Positions 33,101 to 42,100 of a stretch of 47,282 bases of DNA are shown in pieces; position 1 is the stretch's first letter; every line of letters starts with the position of its first letter. The stretch covers positions 1 through 47,282 of the forward strand of contig NZ_CAADXO010000006.1 of assembly GCF_900753045.1 (NCBI RefSeq), given 5' to 3'. Source of the stretch: an uncultured Phascolarctobacterium sp. (lineage in GTDB: Bacteria; Bacillota; Negativicutes; Acidaminococcales; Acidaminococcaceae). Under the pieces are notes generated by a model that saw only the letters and a list, made by a program, of their open reading frames with translations, made no database searches and had not been told where the DNA came from. A program made the position numbers and the translations under genes.

Positions 33101-36100
33101 TTGCTGTCACCCTTTTGAGATACGGTCTTGCCGCCTTCGGGGAACTGGTTATATACAACACCGGTCAGTTGGGAGTCCTTAGTGGTCAGGCCAACATTAA
33201 CCTCGGTTTCGGTGCTGCAATCTACATAGTTTACCGCACCTACGGAGGTAACAATATTACCGGTAATATCAACCTTGTTATTGCCTGCGCCGATTACCTT
33301 GCCTGCTGCATCCTTCACGGTATTTACGTTAATCTTGCCGTTAGCTGCATAAATTGCACTGTAGCCGTTTTTCTTCACGTTATCGGTATCAACGATATTA
33401 ATCTTGCCGCCGTTAACGTTAATGGTTGCACCGCCGATGTTAGCAAACAGACCATTGCCTACGCCGGAGATATCTACATTGCCGTTGACGTTAATCGTAC
33501 CGCCAACTGCTCCGCCGTAGCCTGCATGTGCGTACAAACCGGCAGCGCCGTATTCGTTGAAGCCGCCGCGCTTGCCGTCCAGTACTACCTTCACGTCACC
33601 GTTAACGGTGGTGCTGCCTGCATGGCTGTAAATGCCCATGGTGGAGTTATCGCCCTTAACGTCAATATCTACATTGCCGTCAACAGTAAGATTACCCTTA
33701 GTCTGACGGATGCCCTGTGCTCCCTGGCCGCTCTTTGTGCTGTCGAGCTTAATAACCAGCTTGTCAGCCTTAATGGTGCTGTTTGCATCTACGTCCTGCG
33801 CAATGCCTGCATTACCCTTGCTGGCATCGGTTACGTTCACGGTCAGAGTTTTGCCGGTTGCATCAACTGCAGTGCCTTTAACAAAATTCATACCCTTAGC
33901 ACCTTCACCGCTTACGTTAATGGAGGTTGCTTCGGTAAATTTATAGCTGCCGTCCTTAATTACGCCGCCCAATACATATTCCAGATCCTTGTCCTTATCA
34001 CCGGTCAGGGTGGTGTTGAAGCTGGTAGAAACCTGATTCTCCGGAGCACTCGGAACGGTAATATGCTGAGCACCGCTGCCCTTGCCGTCAGCCTCGTTGA
34101 AGAGGATGTCGCCTACGGCCATGGTTACGCTGTCGCTGGTCAGACCACCGGCAATCTTAACCTTACCGTCAAGGTTTCTCTCTCCCTTTGCATAGTTGGT
34201 ATAGGTCAGCTTGCCTGCCAATGCGTTCAGAGTATCGTTGATAGTTTCCGCATTGATGCTCAGGCCCTTGTTGCTGGTAATCAGGTTAACAGCAGAGCCC
34301 TTTTCCGCATGTCTGATAACGGTATCGCCTGCATTGAAGGTTACGCCGTCGCCTGCATGCTCGTAGAAGATATTGGTGTTGCCGCTGTAATTATCAATGG
34401 TCAGCGCACCGCTTTCCTTCTGGTAGATGTTGCCTGCAGCTTCTGCGGTTGCACCGCCGGTCAGCTTAGCAACACGGCTGCCGGTAAACTTCTCGCCCTG
34501 ATATACATTGGCCAGAGTACCCTGCTGCTCGTTGGTCCAGGTTGCACCGTTCTGCAGCCACAGGTTTGCTTCGCCGGTAAAGAGCTTCTTGTTGCCGCCC
34601 TGAGATGCAGTCTTGCCACCTTCAGGGAATTCGTTATAAATAACACCGGTCAGTTGGGAATCTTTAGTGGTCAGGCCCAGGTTAACCTCGGTTTCGGTGC
34701 AGCAATCTACATAGTTTACTGCGCCTACGGATACTACCACGTTACCGGTAATATCAACCTTGTTATTGCCTGCACCGATTACATTGCCCTTTTCATCCTT
34801 AACGGTGTTCATGTTGATAGCACCGCAGGTGGAATAAATTGCGCTGTAGCCGGTGTCGGTATTATCGTCCACAATATTAATTTTGCCGCCGTTAACGTTA
34901 ATGGTGCCACCGCCGATGTTGGCAAAGAGACCGTTGCCTACGCCGGAGATATCTACGTTACCGTTTACATTAACAGTACCGCCAACTGCTCCGCCATAGC
35001 CTGCATGTGCATAAATGCCTGCTGCGCCGTATTCGGCAAAGCCGCCGTGGTTGCCGTCCAGCACTACCTTAACATTACCGTTGATAGTGGTGCTGCCTGC
35101 ATGGCTGTATACGCCTACGGTATGTCTTTGGCCGGTAATATCAATATCTACATCACCGTCAATGGTCAGGTTGCCCTTATCCTGGTGAATTGCATGTGTT
35201 GTACCGCTTGCATCCTTGCTGTCAAGCTTAATAACAATCTTGTCGGCCTTCACATGGCTATCAACTTTTGTATTTTGAGAAATACCTGCATTCAGTTTGG
35301 TGCCGTCGGTTACGTTGATGTTCAAGGTTTTGCCGCTTGCATCAACAACAGTGCCATCGGCAAAATCCATACCTTTTGCATCTTTGCCGTTTACATTGAT
35401 AGTGGTATTTTCGGTAAATTTATAGCTGCCGTCCTTAACTGCGCCACCCAATACATATTCCAGGTCAGCCTCGGTATCACCGGTCAAAGTGCTGTTGAAG
35501 CTGGTTGCAACCTGATGGTCGGGAGCCTGAACATTAAGGTTGGTTACGCCGGTGCCTTTGCCGTCTGCGCTGCCAAAGAGAATGTCACCTGCAGCTACAG
35601 TCAGGCTGTCGCTGGTCAGGCCGCCGGCAATCTTAACCTTGCCGTCAAGGTTTCTTTCGCCGTCTTTATAGTTGGTATAGGTCAGCTTGCCTGCCAGAGC
35701 GCTCAAAGTATCGTTGATAGTTTCCGCATTAATGCTCAGGCCCTTGCTGCTGGTAATCAGGTTTACTACGGAATCCTTTTCCGCATGCTTGATAATAGTA
35801 TCGCCTGCGTTGAAGGTTACGCCGTCACCTGTATGCTCATAGAAAATATTGGTGTTGCCGCTGTAATTATCTATGGTCAGCGCGTTGCTGTCCTTTTGAT
35901 AGATATTGCCCGCAGCTGCTGCGGTCGCACCGCCTGCAAAGCCGGTTACCTGGCTGCCGTTGAATAAGGAATTGCCTTTCCAATCCTTTTCGGTAGAACC
36001 ATGTACTTCGTTGTTCCAGGTTGCACCGTTCTGCAGCCACATGTTAATCTGGCCGTTGCCGCTGGTCATATAGGTTACGCCCTCCAGAGCGGATTTATCC

Positions 36101-38439
36101 GTATCCAGAGCTACGTTGATAACAGATGCTGTAGTATCGCCGGCCTTAATTGCTGCCAGGTTGCCCTTAATGGCAACGTCATGGCCCAGGCCGCCGGTTG
36201 CTTTGCCGTTTTCCAGAGCAACGTTCATGTTGATGGTGCCGTTGCCCGCACGCAATGCAGCATAGCCACCCTTAGTGCTGCTGTCGTTAACAGTAATCGC
36301 ACCGCCGCCGTTTACGGTAATAACGGAGCCGTTGCCATTAGTATGCAGGCCATTGCCGTTGGCAGTAATATCTACATCGCCGTTAACGGTAATTGTGCTG
36401 CTGGTCTTTCTGTAGGAGCTACCCTGTGCCATAACTGCGGAATCGGAGGTATGGTCATAACCACCTCTGCCGCCGTCAATATCAGCCTTCAGGTTGCCGT
36501 TTACGGTTACATCCGCATTAGCTGCCAGAATACCATATACATAGTTGTTGTTGCCAACGGTATTGGTTGCGGTAATATCTACAGCACCGTTAACAGTAAC
36601 GTTCTTTTTGGTAGTATTCCAGTCACCCGCCATAATGCCGGCGTTTTTGCCTGCGTAATCGGCGCTGGAATTGATTACCAGCTTGTCAGCGGTGAGTTCA
36701 AGCTTGGAACCGCCGTTATTGAAAATCTTGATTGCTGCGCTGTCGGTACCTGCGGTAGTTACAGTCAGAGTTTTGCCTGCTGCATCAATCTTCAGGTCTT
36801 TTGCGGTATCAATGCCGTTAACTGCGGTAATGCTGCTGTCACCTGCAAATTTGTAGCTGCCGTCGCCTTGGATTACCTCTGCATATTCCTCATCAGCGTC
36901 AGCATCGCCAGTAAGCGTAGTGGTGAATTTAGTAGCAGCAGGTTTGCTGTAGGAGCCCTTGCCGTTATCGGCAAACTGAATCTTGCCGCTCTTAATGGTT
37001 ACGCTGTCATTGGTCAGACCGCCGGCAATTTTTACGGTGCCCAGCAGGTTTTCCGGATTATTTGCGTAATCAGCGTAGGTCAGCTTGCCTGCCAGCGCAT
37101 TCAGAACACTGCTCAGCTTTGCGCTGTCCTTGGTATCTATTTTGCTGCTATCGGTTACCATATTGATAGCAGAATCCTTTTCCGCATTGCGGATGATGAC
37201 ATCACCGGCAGTATAATCTGCGGAAGCAGAGCCATCATTGTCATGTTTATAGAATACAGTAGTATGACCACTGTAATTATTGATATCGATATTTGCTTTG
37301 TTATCCTGGAAAATCAGGCCGGCATTAGCTTCGCTGTTGCCACCGCTCAGCTTGTTGATATGGGTAATACCGTCATATTTGTCATACTGCGGTGCGGAAA
37401 GTGCAGGCAGCTCGCCCAGGCTGATGCCATTGGTAAGGGAAAGAGCCTTGTGGTTCCATACTGCGTTATTCTGCAGCCACAGGTTAACCTCACCGGTCTG
37501 CTTGGTGCCGGTATTGTCAACAACGCCGGTCCAGGAGGATTTATCATTGGTCAGGCCGATATTTACCTGACCTGTACGGTAGAAGTACGGTTCGCCGTGG
37601 CCATCGTCACGCATAGCCAGAACATTGCCCTTGATAACAACGGTTTTATCTCTGGCTGCGGTTGCATCGGCATTAACATTGATAGTACCGCCGTAGTTGG
37701 CGATGCTGTAAAACGCCTCGGTATCATCTTCAGGAGTATCAATATTTACATCACCGTTCGTGGTAATGGTAGAAGTTTTTAAATCATCGGCATATTCTTT
37801 GCTGCCGGTTGTTTTTACAGCCTTGTAGTACGGGTCGGTAACCAGAGCGCTGCCCTTTACAGCCATATCAAGATTACCGTTGATAATAACATCACCGCAC
37901 AGACCTGCACGGATGCCTACAGGCTGCCAACGCGCACCTTTATAGGTCAGGAAACCGCCGTGAAGGTCACCGGAGGTTACGCCCCATTCGCCCTTAACGT
38001 TTTTGTCACGCAGAGTAACGTTGCCGTCAAAGGTTACAGAACCTCTTTTGTCTACAGGCTCGTCAAAGTTGCCTTCCAGCCAGCCTGCCTGAATAGCCAT
38101 AGCAGAATAATCCTTGCTGTGCATAATGCCGGTAAAATCACTTTTAATGACTACGGCACCTGGTACGTCACCGTTCTTAACAAGGGACTTCGGAGAAGCT
38201 GAATTAGAATTTTCAATTGTAACTGCTTCACCAAAATCGAATACGAGAGAACCGTCTGCGGCAACAGACATGTTAGAGCCGAAGGTCTTGCTGTCTACTG
38301 ACTGCATACCCCAGATAGTGTTGTTATTGCCACTATATGAAGCAGCAAATGTCTGCGGAACATAGCCTGCAGCAAGAATGCCGGCAGTTACTGCCAACGC
38401 CAGCTTAGTTCTCCATGATTTTTTCGGAAATTTTTCCAT
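30148..38439 (-). CDS. Giant autotransporter, 2763 residues, under a cobalamin riboswitch
   Basis: ATG 38439 follows AAGGAGG by 6 bp; the longer frame overlaps that site. Residues 1-32 form a long signal peptide (basic start MEKFPKKSWR, hydrophobic core, cut near TFAAS). The passenger (about 33-2470) is repetitive beta-helix sequence, with five large units of about 490 residues marked by NYSG-type motifs, GKLTY, TLTGD and NLWLQNGATW. The last ~290 residues are an autotransporter barrel that ends in LRFTF. Passenger Cys occur at 1205, 1246, 1247, 2192, 2233 and 2234, which is unusual for this class. It is predicted to be displayed on the outer membrane. It heads a likely operon with the YbjN-like and BtuB-like genes, placed behind a B12 riboswitch and terminator. 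The ligand is unknown; a corrinoid link is an inference. Confidence 0.95.
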   Translation of the reverse strand: MEKFPKKSWRTKLALAVTAGILAAGYVPQTFAASYSGNNNTIWGMQSVDSKTFGSNMSVAADGSLVFDFGEAVTIENSNSASPKSLVKNGDVPGAVVIKSDFTGIMHSKDYSAMAIQAGWLEGNFDEPVDKRGSVTFDGNVTLRDKNVKGEWGVTSGDLHGGFLTYKGARWQPVGIRAGLCGDVIINGNLDMAVKGSALVTDPYYKAVKTTGSKEYADDLKTSTITTNGDVNIDTPEDDTEAFYSIANYGGTINVNADATAARDKTVVIKGNVLAMRDDGHGEPYFYRTGQVNIGLTNDKSSWTGVVDNTGTKQTGEVNLWLQNNAVWNHKALSLTNGISLGELPALSAPQYDKYDGITHINKLSGGNSEANAGLIFQDNKANIDINNYSGHTTVFYKHDNDGSASADYTAGDVIIRNAEKDSAINMVTDSSKIDTKDSAKLSSVLNALAGKLTYADYANNPENLLGTVKIAGGLTNDSVTIKSGKIQFADNGKGSYSKPAATKFTTTLTGDADADEEYAEVIQGDGSYKFAGDSSITAVNGIDTAKDLKIDAAGKTLTVTTAGTDSAAIKIFNNGGSKLELTADKLVINSSADYAGKNAGIMAGDWNTTKKNVTVNGAVDITATNTVGNNNYVYGILAANADVTVNGNLKADIDGGRGGYDHTSDSAVMAQGSSYRKTSSTITVNGDVDITANGNGLHTNGNGSVITVNGGGAITVNDSSTKGGYAALRAGNGTINMNVALENGKATGGLGHDVAIKGNLAAIKAGDTTASVINVALDTDKSALEGVTYMTSGNGQINMWLQNGATWNNEVHGSTEKDWKGNSLFNGSQVTGFAGGATAAAAGNIYQKDSNALTIDNYSGNTNIFYEHTGDGVTFNAGDTIIKHAEKDSVVNLITSSKGLSINAETINDTLSALAGKLTYTNYKDGERNLDGKVKIAGGLTSDSLTVAAGDILFGSADGKGTGVTNLNVQAPDHQVATSFNSTLTGDTEADLEYVLGGAVKDGSYKFTENTTINVNGKDAKGMDFADGTVVDASGKTLNINVTDGTKLNAGISQNTKVDSHVKADKIVIKLDSKDASGTTHAIHQDKGNLTIDGDVDIDITGQRHTVGVYSHAGSTTINGNVKVVLDGNHGGFAEYGAAGIYAHAGYGGAVGGTVNVNGNVDISGVGNGLFANIGGGTINVNGGKINIVDDNTDTGYSAIYSTCGAINMNTVKDEKGNVIGAGNNKVDITGNVVVSVGAVNYVDCCTETEVNLGLTTKDSQLTGVIYNEFPEGGKTASQGGNKKLFTGEANLWLQNGATWTNEQQGTLANVYQGEKFTGSRVAKLTGGATAEAAGNIYQKESGALTIDNYSGNTNIFYEHAGDGVTFNAGDTVIRHAEKGSAVNLITSNKGLSINAETINDTLNALAGKLTYTNYAKGERNLDGKVKIAGGLTSDSVTMAVGDILFNEADGKGSGAQHITVPSAPENQVSTSFNTTLTGDKDKDLEYVLGGVIKDGSYKFTEATSINVSGEGAKGMNFVKGTAVDATGKTLTVNVTDASKGNAGIAQDVDANSTIKADKLVIKLDSTKSGQGAQGIRQTKGNLTVDGNVDIDVKGDNSTMGIYSHAGSTTVNGDVKVVLDGKRGGFNEYGAAGLYAHAGYGGAVGGTINVNGNVDISGVGNGLFANIGGATINVNGGKINIVDTDNVKKNGYSAIYAANGKINVNTVKDAAGKVIGAGNNKVDITGNIVTSVGAVNYVDCSTETEVNVGLTTKDSQLTGVVYNQFPEGGKTVSQKGDSKTFTGAANLWLQNGATWTNEQQGVLPSVWGGEQFKGSRVNKLAGGATAEAAGNIYQNDSNSLTINNYSGVTNIIYAHGGDGTSYAAGDTVIKHAEAGSVVNMITSNQGVTDISAALNALAGKLTYLNYATANGSERNLNGYVKLAGGLTSDSVTMVTGDIRFSEETGKGSGTDNIKFADEPDNQTAKIFNSTLTGERLKDLEYVMGGVVKDGTYKFTENTAINVSGEGAKGMDFVKDTAVDASGKTLNVNVTEASKGNAGISQDVDVNSTIKADKLVIKLDSEKSGKGAQAIRQYNGNLTIDGNVDIDVKGDNSTMGIYSHAGSTTVNGDVKVVLDGKRGGFNEYGAAGIYAHAGYGGAAGGTVNVNGNVDISGVGNGLFANIGGATINVNGGKINIVDTDKKNGYSAIYATCGAINMNTVKDAAGKVIGAGNNKVDITGNVVVSVGAVNYVDCCTETEVNLGLTTKDSKLTGVVYNQFPEGGKTVSQRGDSKTFTGAANLWLQNGALWTNEQQGVLPSVWGGEQFKGSFVTNLVGGTNADNAGQIYQKDSNNLTIDTLSGSIRVIYDHEFEDAETRAAGDKKIVYKAGDTVINNAKDGSQVIMATGSNGINTFDKDSVEDAFKGLANKLIYKDAEKNPGNLKAELQLGGGLTGSNVSWSGDIEWDGNNGSYKLDSAEQSIKLLYDEDAVSKDTRAAIMSGMVGWRNAATDTYRARVGAYGEDNQGVWARTWGGQNKYSGNNTSFKNSYWAGQVGYDKTLANGWNVGVAFDYMTGDDSYYAGSGDTKTYTLGLYGSKEISNNEFIDLTAKVGRVSNDFETKDILGRTVKGDYKANGFSFSGQYSKRFGSEAAGYFEPQAQLTIGRLGSCDFDSTGTLEGHISQDAFTSIVGRLGIEAGQASEHGRYFARLSLSHEFAGDVDTHFSDSSATMTREFNLDGTWCDLTVGGTYDLSDKVSFYGDVTKTLTGDYKQDWKVNAGLRFTF
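31400..37300 (-). repeat. Five large tandem repeat units in the first autotransporter
   Basis: The YSG landmark recurs near 31420, 32900, 34380, 35860 and 37270, a period of about 1.47 kb. The three middle blocks (31.4-35.3 kb) are visibly near-identical in DNA over several hundred bases, for example the stretch starting at 31520 and that at 32995. The outer units are more diverged. This pattern points to recent tandem duplication and gene conversion. Confidence 0.88.
35950..36850 (-). repeat. Module shared with the second autotransporter, copy 1
   Basis: Nearly the same sequence as 41650-42540, from the NSLFNGS segment through GGLGHDVAIKGNLAA, NGNGLH, NNYVYG and SSADYAGKN to the TLTGD border. 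It is much closer to that copy than to the other units of its own gene, which indicates exchange between the two genes. Confidence 0.85.
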
Positions 38440-38469
38440 ACTTTGCCTCCTTATACTCAAAAAACTCAT

Positions 38470-38504
38470 AAAAAAAACACAGCTTAATTTGGGCTTAAGC
38501 TGTG
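38470..38504 (-). terminator. Intrinsic terminator between the B12 aptamer and the autotransporter
   Basis: CACAGCTTAA (38478-38487) pairs perfectly with TTAAGCTGTG (38495-38504), loop seven bases, followed on the minus strand by eight T. It lies before the ribosome site of the autotransporter gene. It is the expected expression platform: with cobalamin bound, transcription should stop here. Confidence 0.92.
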
Positions 38505-38610
38505 CTAATTTATTTTTTCAGCACAAGATCAAGCAAAATGAACCCTCAATGTATAATAGTTATACCATTACCATCAATTAATAAAGTCCATTCGCGTAGA
38601 TCTTTACTAA

Positions 38611-38790
38611 ACACCAATCAGTCAGTACCCTGGCTTAAAGTCATTGTCTTTGCATTCCTTGGTAAGAGGTCAGGTTTTCCTGCAATGCATCGACTCTTTT
38701 TCACAGTTGCGGAACAGCGTTGAAATTACATCAAACTTCCCTGCAAAGCATACGCCCGCTGAGGACTATGCTGCCAGATCAGCGATTTTT
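38611..38790 (-). ncRNA. Cobalamin riboswitch
   Basis: On the minus strand, the conserved core GGGAAG-(N)-ACGCTGTTCCGCAACTGTGA (38701-38732) matches the cobalamin aptamer (usually CGCTGCCCCGCAACTGTAA). It is followed by a stem-rich stretch (GCATT/GGAATGC near 38650-38683) and then the B12-box-like AAGCCAGGGTACTGAC (38621-38637). The closing P1 pair may be AATC (38784-38787) with GATT (38615-38618). The downstream terminator at 38470-38504 makes a transcriptional OFF switch in adenosyl- or methylcobalamin likely. The controlled gene is the giant autotransporter, an unusual target; known targets are B12 transport, synthesis and B12-independent enzymes. Confidence 0.92.
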
Positions 38791-38912
38791 ACAATATAAT
38801 TATGTTTGAGATAAAAATAAAATTGAACACCTTTCTTCAATTGTCAAGCTTCGTCTTTTAGCAACAGCATTACTTGTGTTGTATCTCTTATTAGTATTTA
38901 TTGTTATAGTTG

Positions 38913-38941
38913 AGTCTATCATTATTTTACCGGTTTGTCAA
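38913..38941 (-). promoter_or_regulatory. Promoter of the riboswitch-autotransporter operon
   Basis: Minus strand -35 TTGACA (38936-38941), 17 bp, -10 TAGACT (38913-38918), giving a leader of about 465 nt that contains the whole aptamer and terminator. A second TTGACA lies at 38842-38847 without a good -10. Confidence 0.65.
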
Positions 38942-39027
38942 ATATTTTTCATTCGGATTCTTCTCTTTTTATAAAATATTATAGTTTATTATATGCAATT
39001 CTTTCGCTTGTATTGTGTGAAGAAACT
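38942..39027. other. AT-rich spacer between the two autotransporter units
   Basis: Between the promoter of the first autotransporter operon and the terminator of the second gene. No feature beyond AT-richness is seen. Confidence 0.4.
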
Positions 39028-39065
39028 TAAAAAGCAGCCCCAAGAAATATTTCTCGGGACTGCTT
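39028..39065 (-). terminator. Terminator of the second autotransporter gene
   Basis: The AAGCAG...CTGCTT inverted repeat (39032-39047 with 39050-39065, two weak pairs) is a long stem followed by T on the minus strand. Confidence 0.85.
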
Positions 39066-39070
39066 AATTC

Positions 39071-39142
39071 TTATAAGTTTTTGAGTTTGCCGCAGCGCTG
39101 CCAATGCAGCGCCACGGCTGAGTATGAAAATATGAGAGAGCT
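39071..39142 (-). repeat. 3'-UTR hairpin element, copy 2 (after the second autotransporter gene)
   Basis: About 72 bp, some 90% identical to 27522-27594. On the minus strand: GCCGTGGCGCTGC-ATTG-GCAGCGCTGCGGC. Compared with copy 1, the stem differences change U-G to C-G, G-U to G-C and C-G to U-G, so pairing is kept at each of three positions, while the loop (ATTG against CATG) is free to vary. Conserved sequence also flanks the hairpin (AGCTCTCTCATA on one side, AACTTATAA on the other). Confidence 0.85.
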
Positions 39143-39153
39143 TAATCAGCCTA

Positions 39154-42100
39154 TTAGAACTCGAAACGGATACCTGCGTTCAGTTTCCACTTACGCTCGA
39201 AGTTGCCGTTGAAGTCCTTAGCAATATCTGCATACAGATGTGCATTATTGCTGAAGTCATAAGTTCCGCCGAGCTTCATTTCCATCCAGGTTTCTTCACC
39301 GTTGAAGCTGGTGTGTTTTCTGTCGCCATCGTTTGCAAAGTAGCTTGCGCTGATGTCGCCGTTGAACTCATGTGCTGCGAACAGGCCTGCATACAGACGG
39401 CCTTTTTCGCTCTTCACGCCTGCTTCGAAGCCAAGGCGGCCAACGAAGCTGCTGTAGCTGTCCTGTGCTACCTGCATGGTTGCGTTTGCAGTATGAGCAG
39501 TGTAATCCTTGCTGCCTACCTGAGACCAGGTCAGCTGTGCTTTCGGAGTGAAGTATGCTTCCTCATCGCCGAAGGTTCTGCCATATTCCATGGTCAGGCC
39601 GTAAGCGTTGGCTTTGTAATCGCCGTGGAGCTTCAGGCTACGGATTTCGTTGTATACGTCATATTCGTTTTCAACACGGCCAACCTTTGCTGCAACGCGG
39701 AAGAAGGCGTTGTTTTCGAAGTTCTTCACGCCGTATACGCCCAGGCTGTACATCTGGTTGTCGCCCTTGCCGCCCAGCAGATAGTTGGAATCGCCGTTGC
39801 GGTAATCGAATGCCACGCCGGTGTGCCAACCGTTTGCTGCAGCCTTGTCGTAGCCAACCTGTACGCCGTAGTAGGTGTTGCTGTCCTTCAGACCGCTTAC
39901 ATCGGAGCTGGTCTTGCCGCCCAATGCTTTAGCGAACATGCCGTCCTCGTCTGCCAGGTCTGCACCGGTGTAGGTGTCCTGCATGTTGTCACGCCAGGTG
40001 TGCAGAGAGGTGGTTGCCGCACTTCTTACGCCCTTCATAACGAAGGTTTCGTAATCGCCCTCGATGATTTCGGACCAATTTACACTGTTCATATCGTATT
40101 GGCCCTTGCCGTTTTCATCCCAGTGAATGGTGCCCAGGTTCTTGCTTGCGCTGGAGGAAGTCAGACCTTCGGCAATCTGTACCTTACCGGTCAGGTTTTC
40201 GCCGTTTGCTTCGTGGTCCTTATAGGTAACCTTCTGTGCCAGTGCCTTCAAGGTTGCTTCAACAGCATTCTTATCAGTCATGGTAATGCCGCTGTTGTCG
40301 GTGGACAGAATTACGCCGGAGCCTTTGTCAGCTTTAGCAATAACGGTATCGCCGGACTTGTAGTCCTCAACCTTGTCACCTTTACCTTCATGGTCATAAA
40401 TAACAGTTTCCCAACCGCTGTAATGAGCGATATCCAGAGTCTTGGTTCTCTCGGTCATGTCAAGGAAGCCTTTTTCAGCCTCAGTCTTGCCGCCGTTGAT
40501 GGTCAGGCCCGGAGTTGTTACGCCCTTAGCCATTCTCAGCAAGGACATGCCTGCAGCTTCCTCGCCGTCGGTCAGATGCCAGGTTGCACCGTTTGCCAGG
40601 TTCATTTTAATGCTGCTGATGCCGTCTACATTATACCCGCCGGTCAGCTCGGAGTTCTTCTCGGTCAGGTTGATGGCTACGCTGCCGCCGTCAGTTGCAT
40701 TGATGTCGCCCTTAATAACGCTTGTTGCCTTGCCGCTGTCTACGGTAATGTTGCCGCCGTTAGCGTTGATGCTGCCGTTAACGGTAATTGCACCATTGTT
40801 GCCGTCAACAGTTACGTTAGCGCCTGCGCCTGCATTGATTGCTGCGTCGGTGCCGCTGATAACAGTGCTGCCAGTCAGGGTTACATTGCCGTTTTCAGCA
40901 TTAATGCCGGTTGCACCGCTGATATTGGTGTTGCCCTTGATATTAACGTTTGCGCCGTCAGCATTGATGCCTGCTTCTGCACCCTTCAGCTCCAGCTTAG
41001 CCTTGGTGGTATCAATTACGATGTCACTTGCGGATGCATCTACTGCTGCGCCTTCTTTAACCTCGATAACGGTCGGATCCTGAGTGAATACATAGGAGCC
41101 GTCAGCCTTAAGGATACCATCCTGTTTGTATTGATAATCATCCTTCGCATTACCGCTGATGCCCTGGTTGAGCTTGTTGCTGCCGGGCTTCTGGGTTTCC
41201 GGATAGGTGATGCCGGGAGTCATAGAACCGCTCTCCAGGCTGCCTTTGCCGTTTTCAGTGCTGAAGGAAATGTTACCGGTCTGCATAGCCTTGCTGCTTG
41301 CAGTCAGGCCGTCGGCAATCTTCACATAACCGGTCAGGTTCTTCTCACCACTTACAAAGTTGCTGTAGGTCAGCTTGTCTGCCAGTGCGTTCAGCACGTT
41401 AGCTACGCTGTATTCGTTATCCATTGCTACACCGTTGTTATCGGTAATCATGGATACTACAGAGCCTTCTGCCGCATGCTTGATAACAGTGTCGCCTGCT
41501 GCATAATTGTCAGCTGCTTCGCCGTTGCCGGTGTGTGCGTAGAAGATGTTGGTGTTACCGCTGTAGTTGTCGATGGTCAGGCTGTTGGTATCCTTTTGGA
41601 AGATGTTGCCTGCTTTAGCATCGCTCACGCCGCCTGCGAAGTTGGTTACATGGCTGCCGTTGAACAAGGAATTGCCCTTCCAATCCTTTTCGGCGGAACC
41701 GTGTACTTCGTTGGTCCAGCTTGCACCGTTTTGCAGCCACAGGTTAATCTGGCCGTTGCCCTCGGTCATGTAGGATACGCCCTCCAAAGAGGATTTAGCG
41801 GTATCCAATGCCAGATTGATAACAGATGCTGTCTGGTCACCGGCTTTAACTGCTGCCAGGTTGCCCTTAATTGCAACATCATGACCCAGGCCGCCGGTTG
41901 CTTTGCCGTCTTCCAGAGCAACGTTCATGTTAACGGTACCGTTGCCTGCGCGCAATGCAGCATAACCGCCCTTAGCACTGCTGTCATTAACAGTAATTGC
42001 ACCGCCGCCGTTTACGGTTACAACAGCGCCGTTGTTATTAGCATGCAGGCCGTTGCCGTTTGCGGTAATATCTACATCACCGTTAACGGTAATTGTGCTT

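Noticed and set aside
38378..38723. Two small plus-strand open frames over the autotransporter leader
   Set aside because: They are antisense to the cobalamin riboswitch and terminator and show no coding features.
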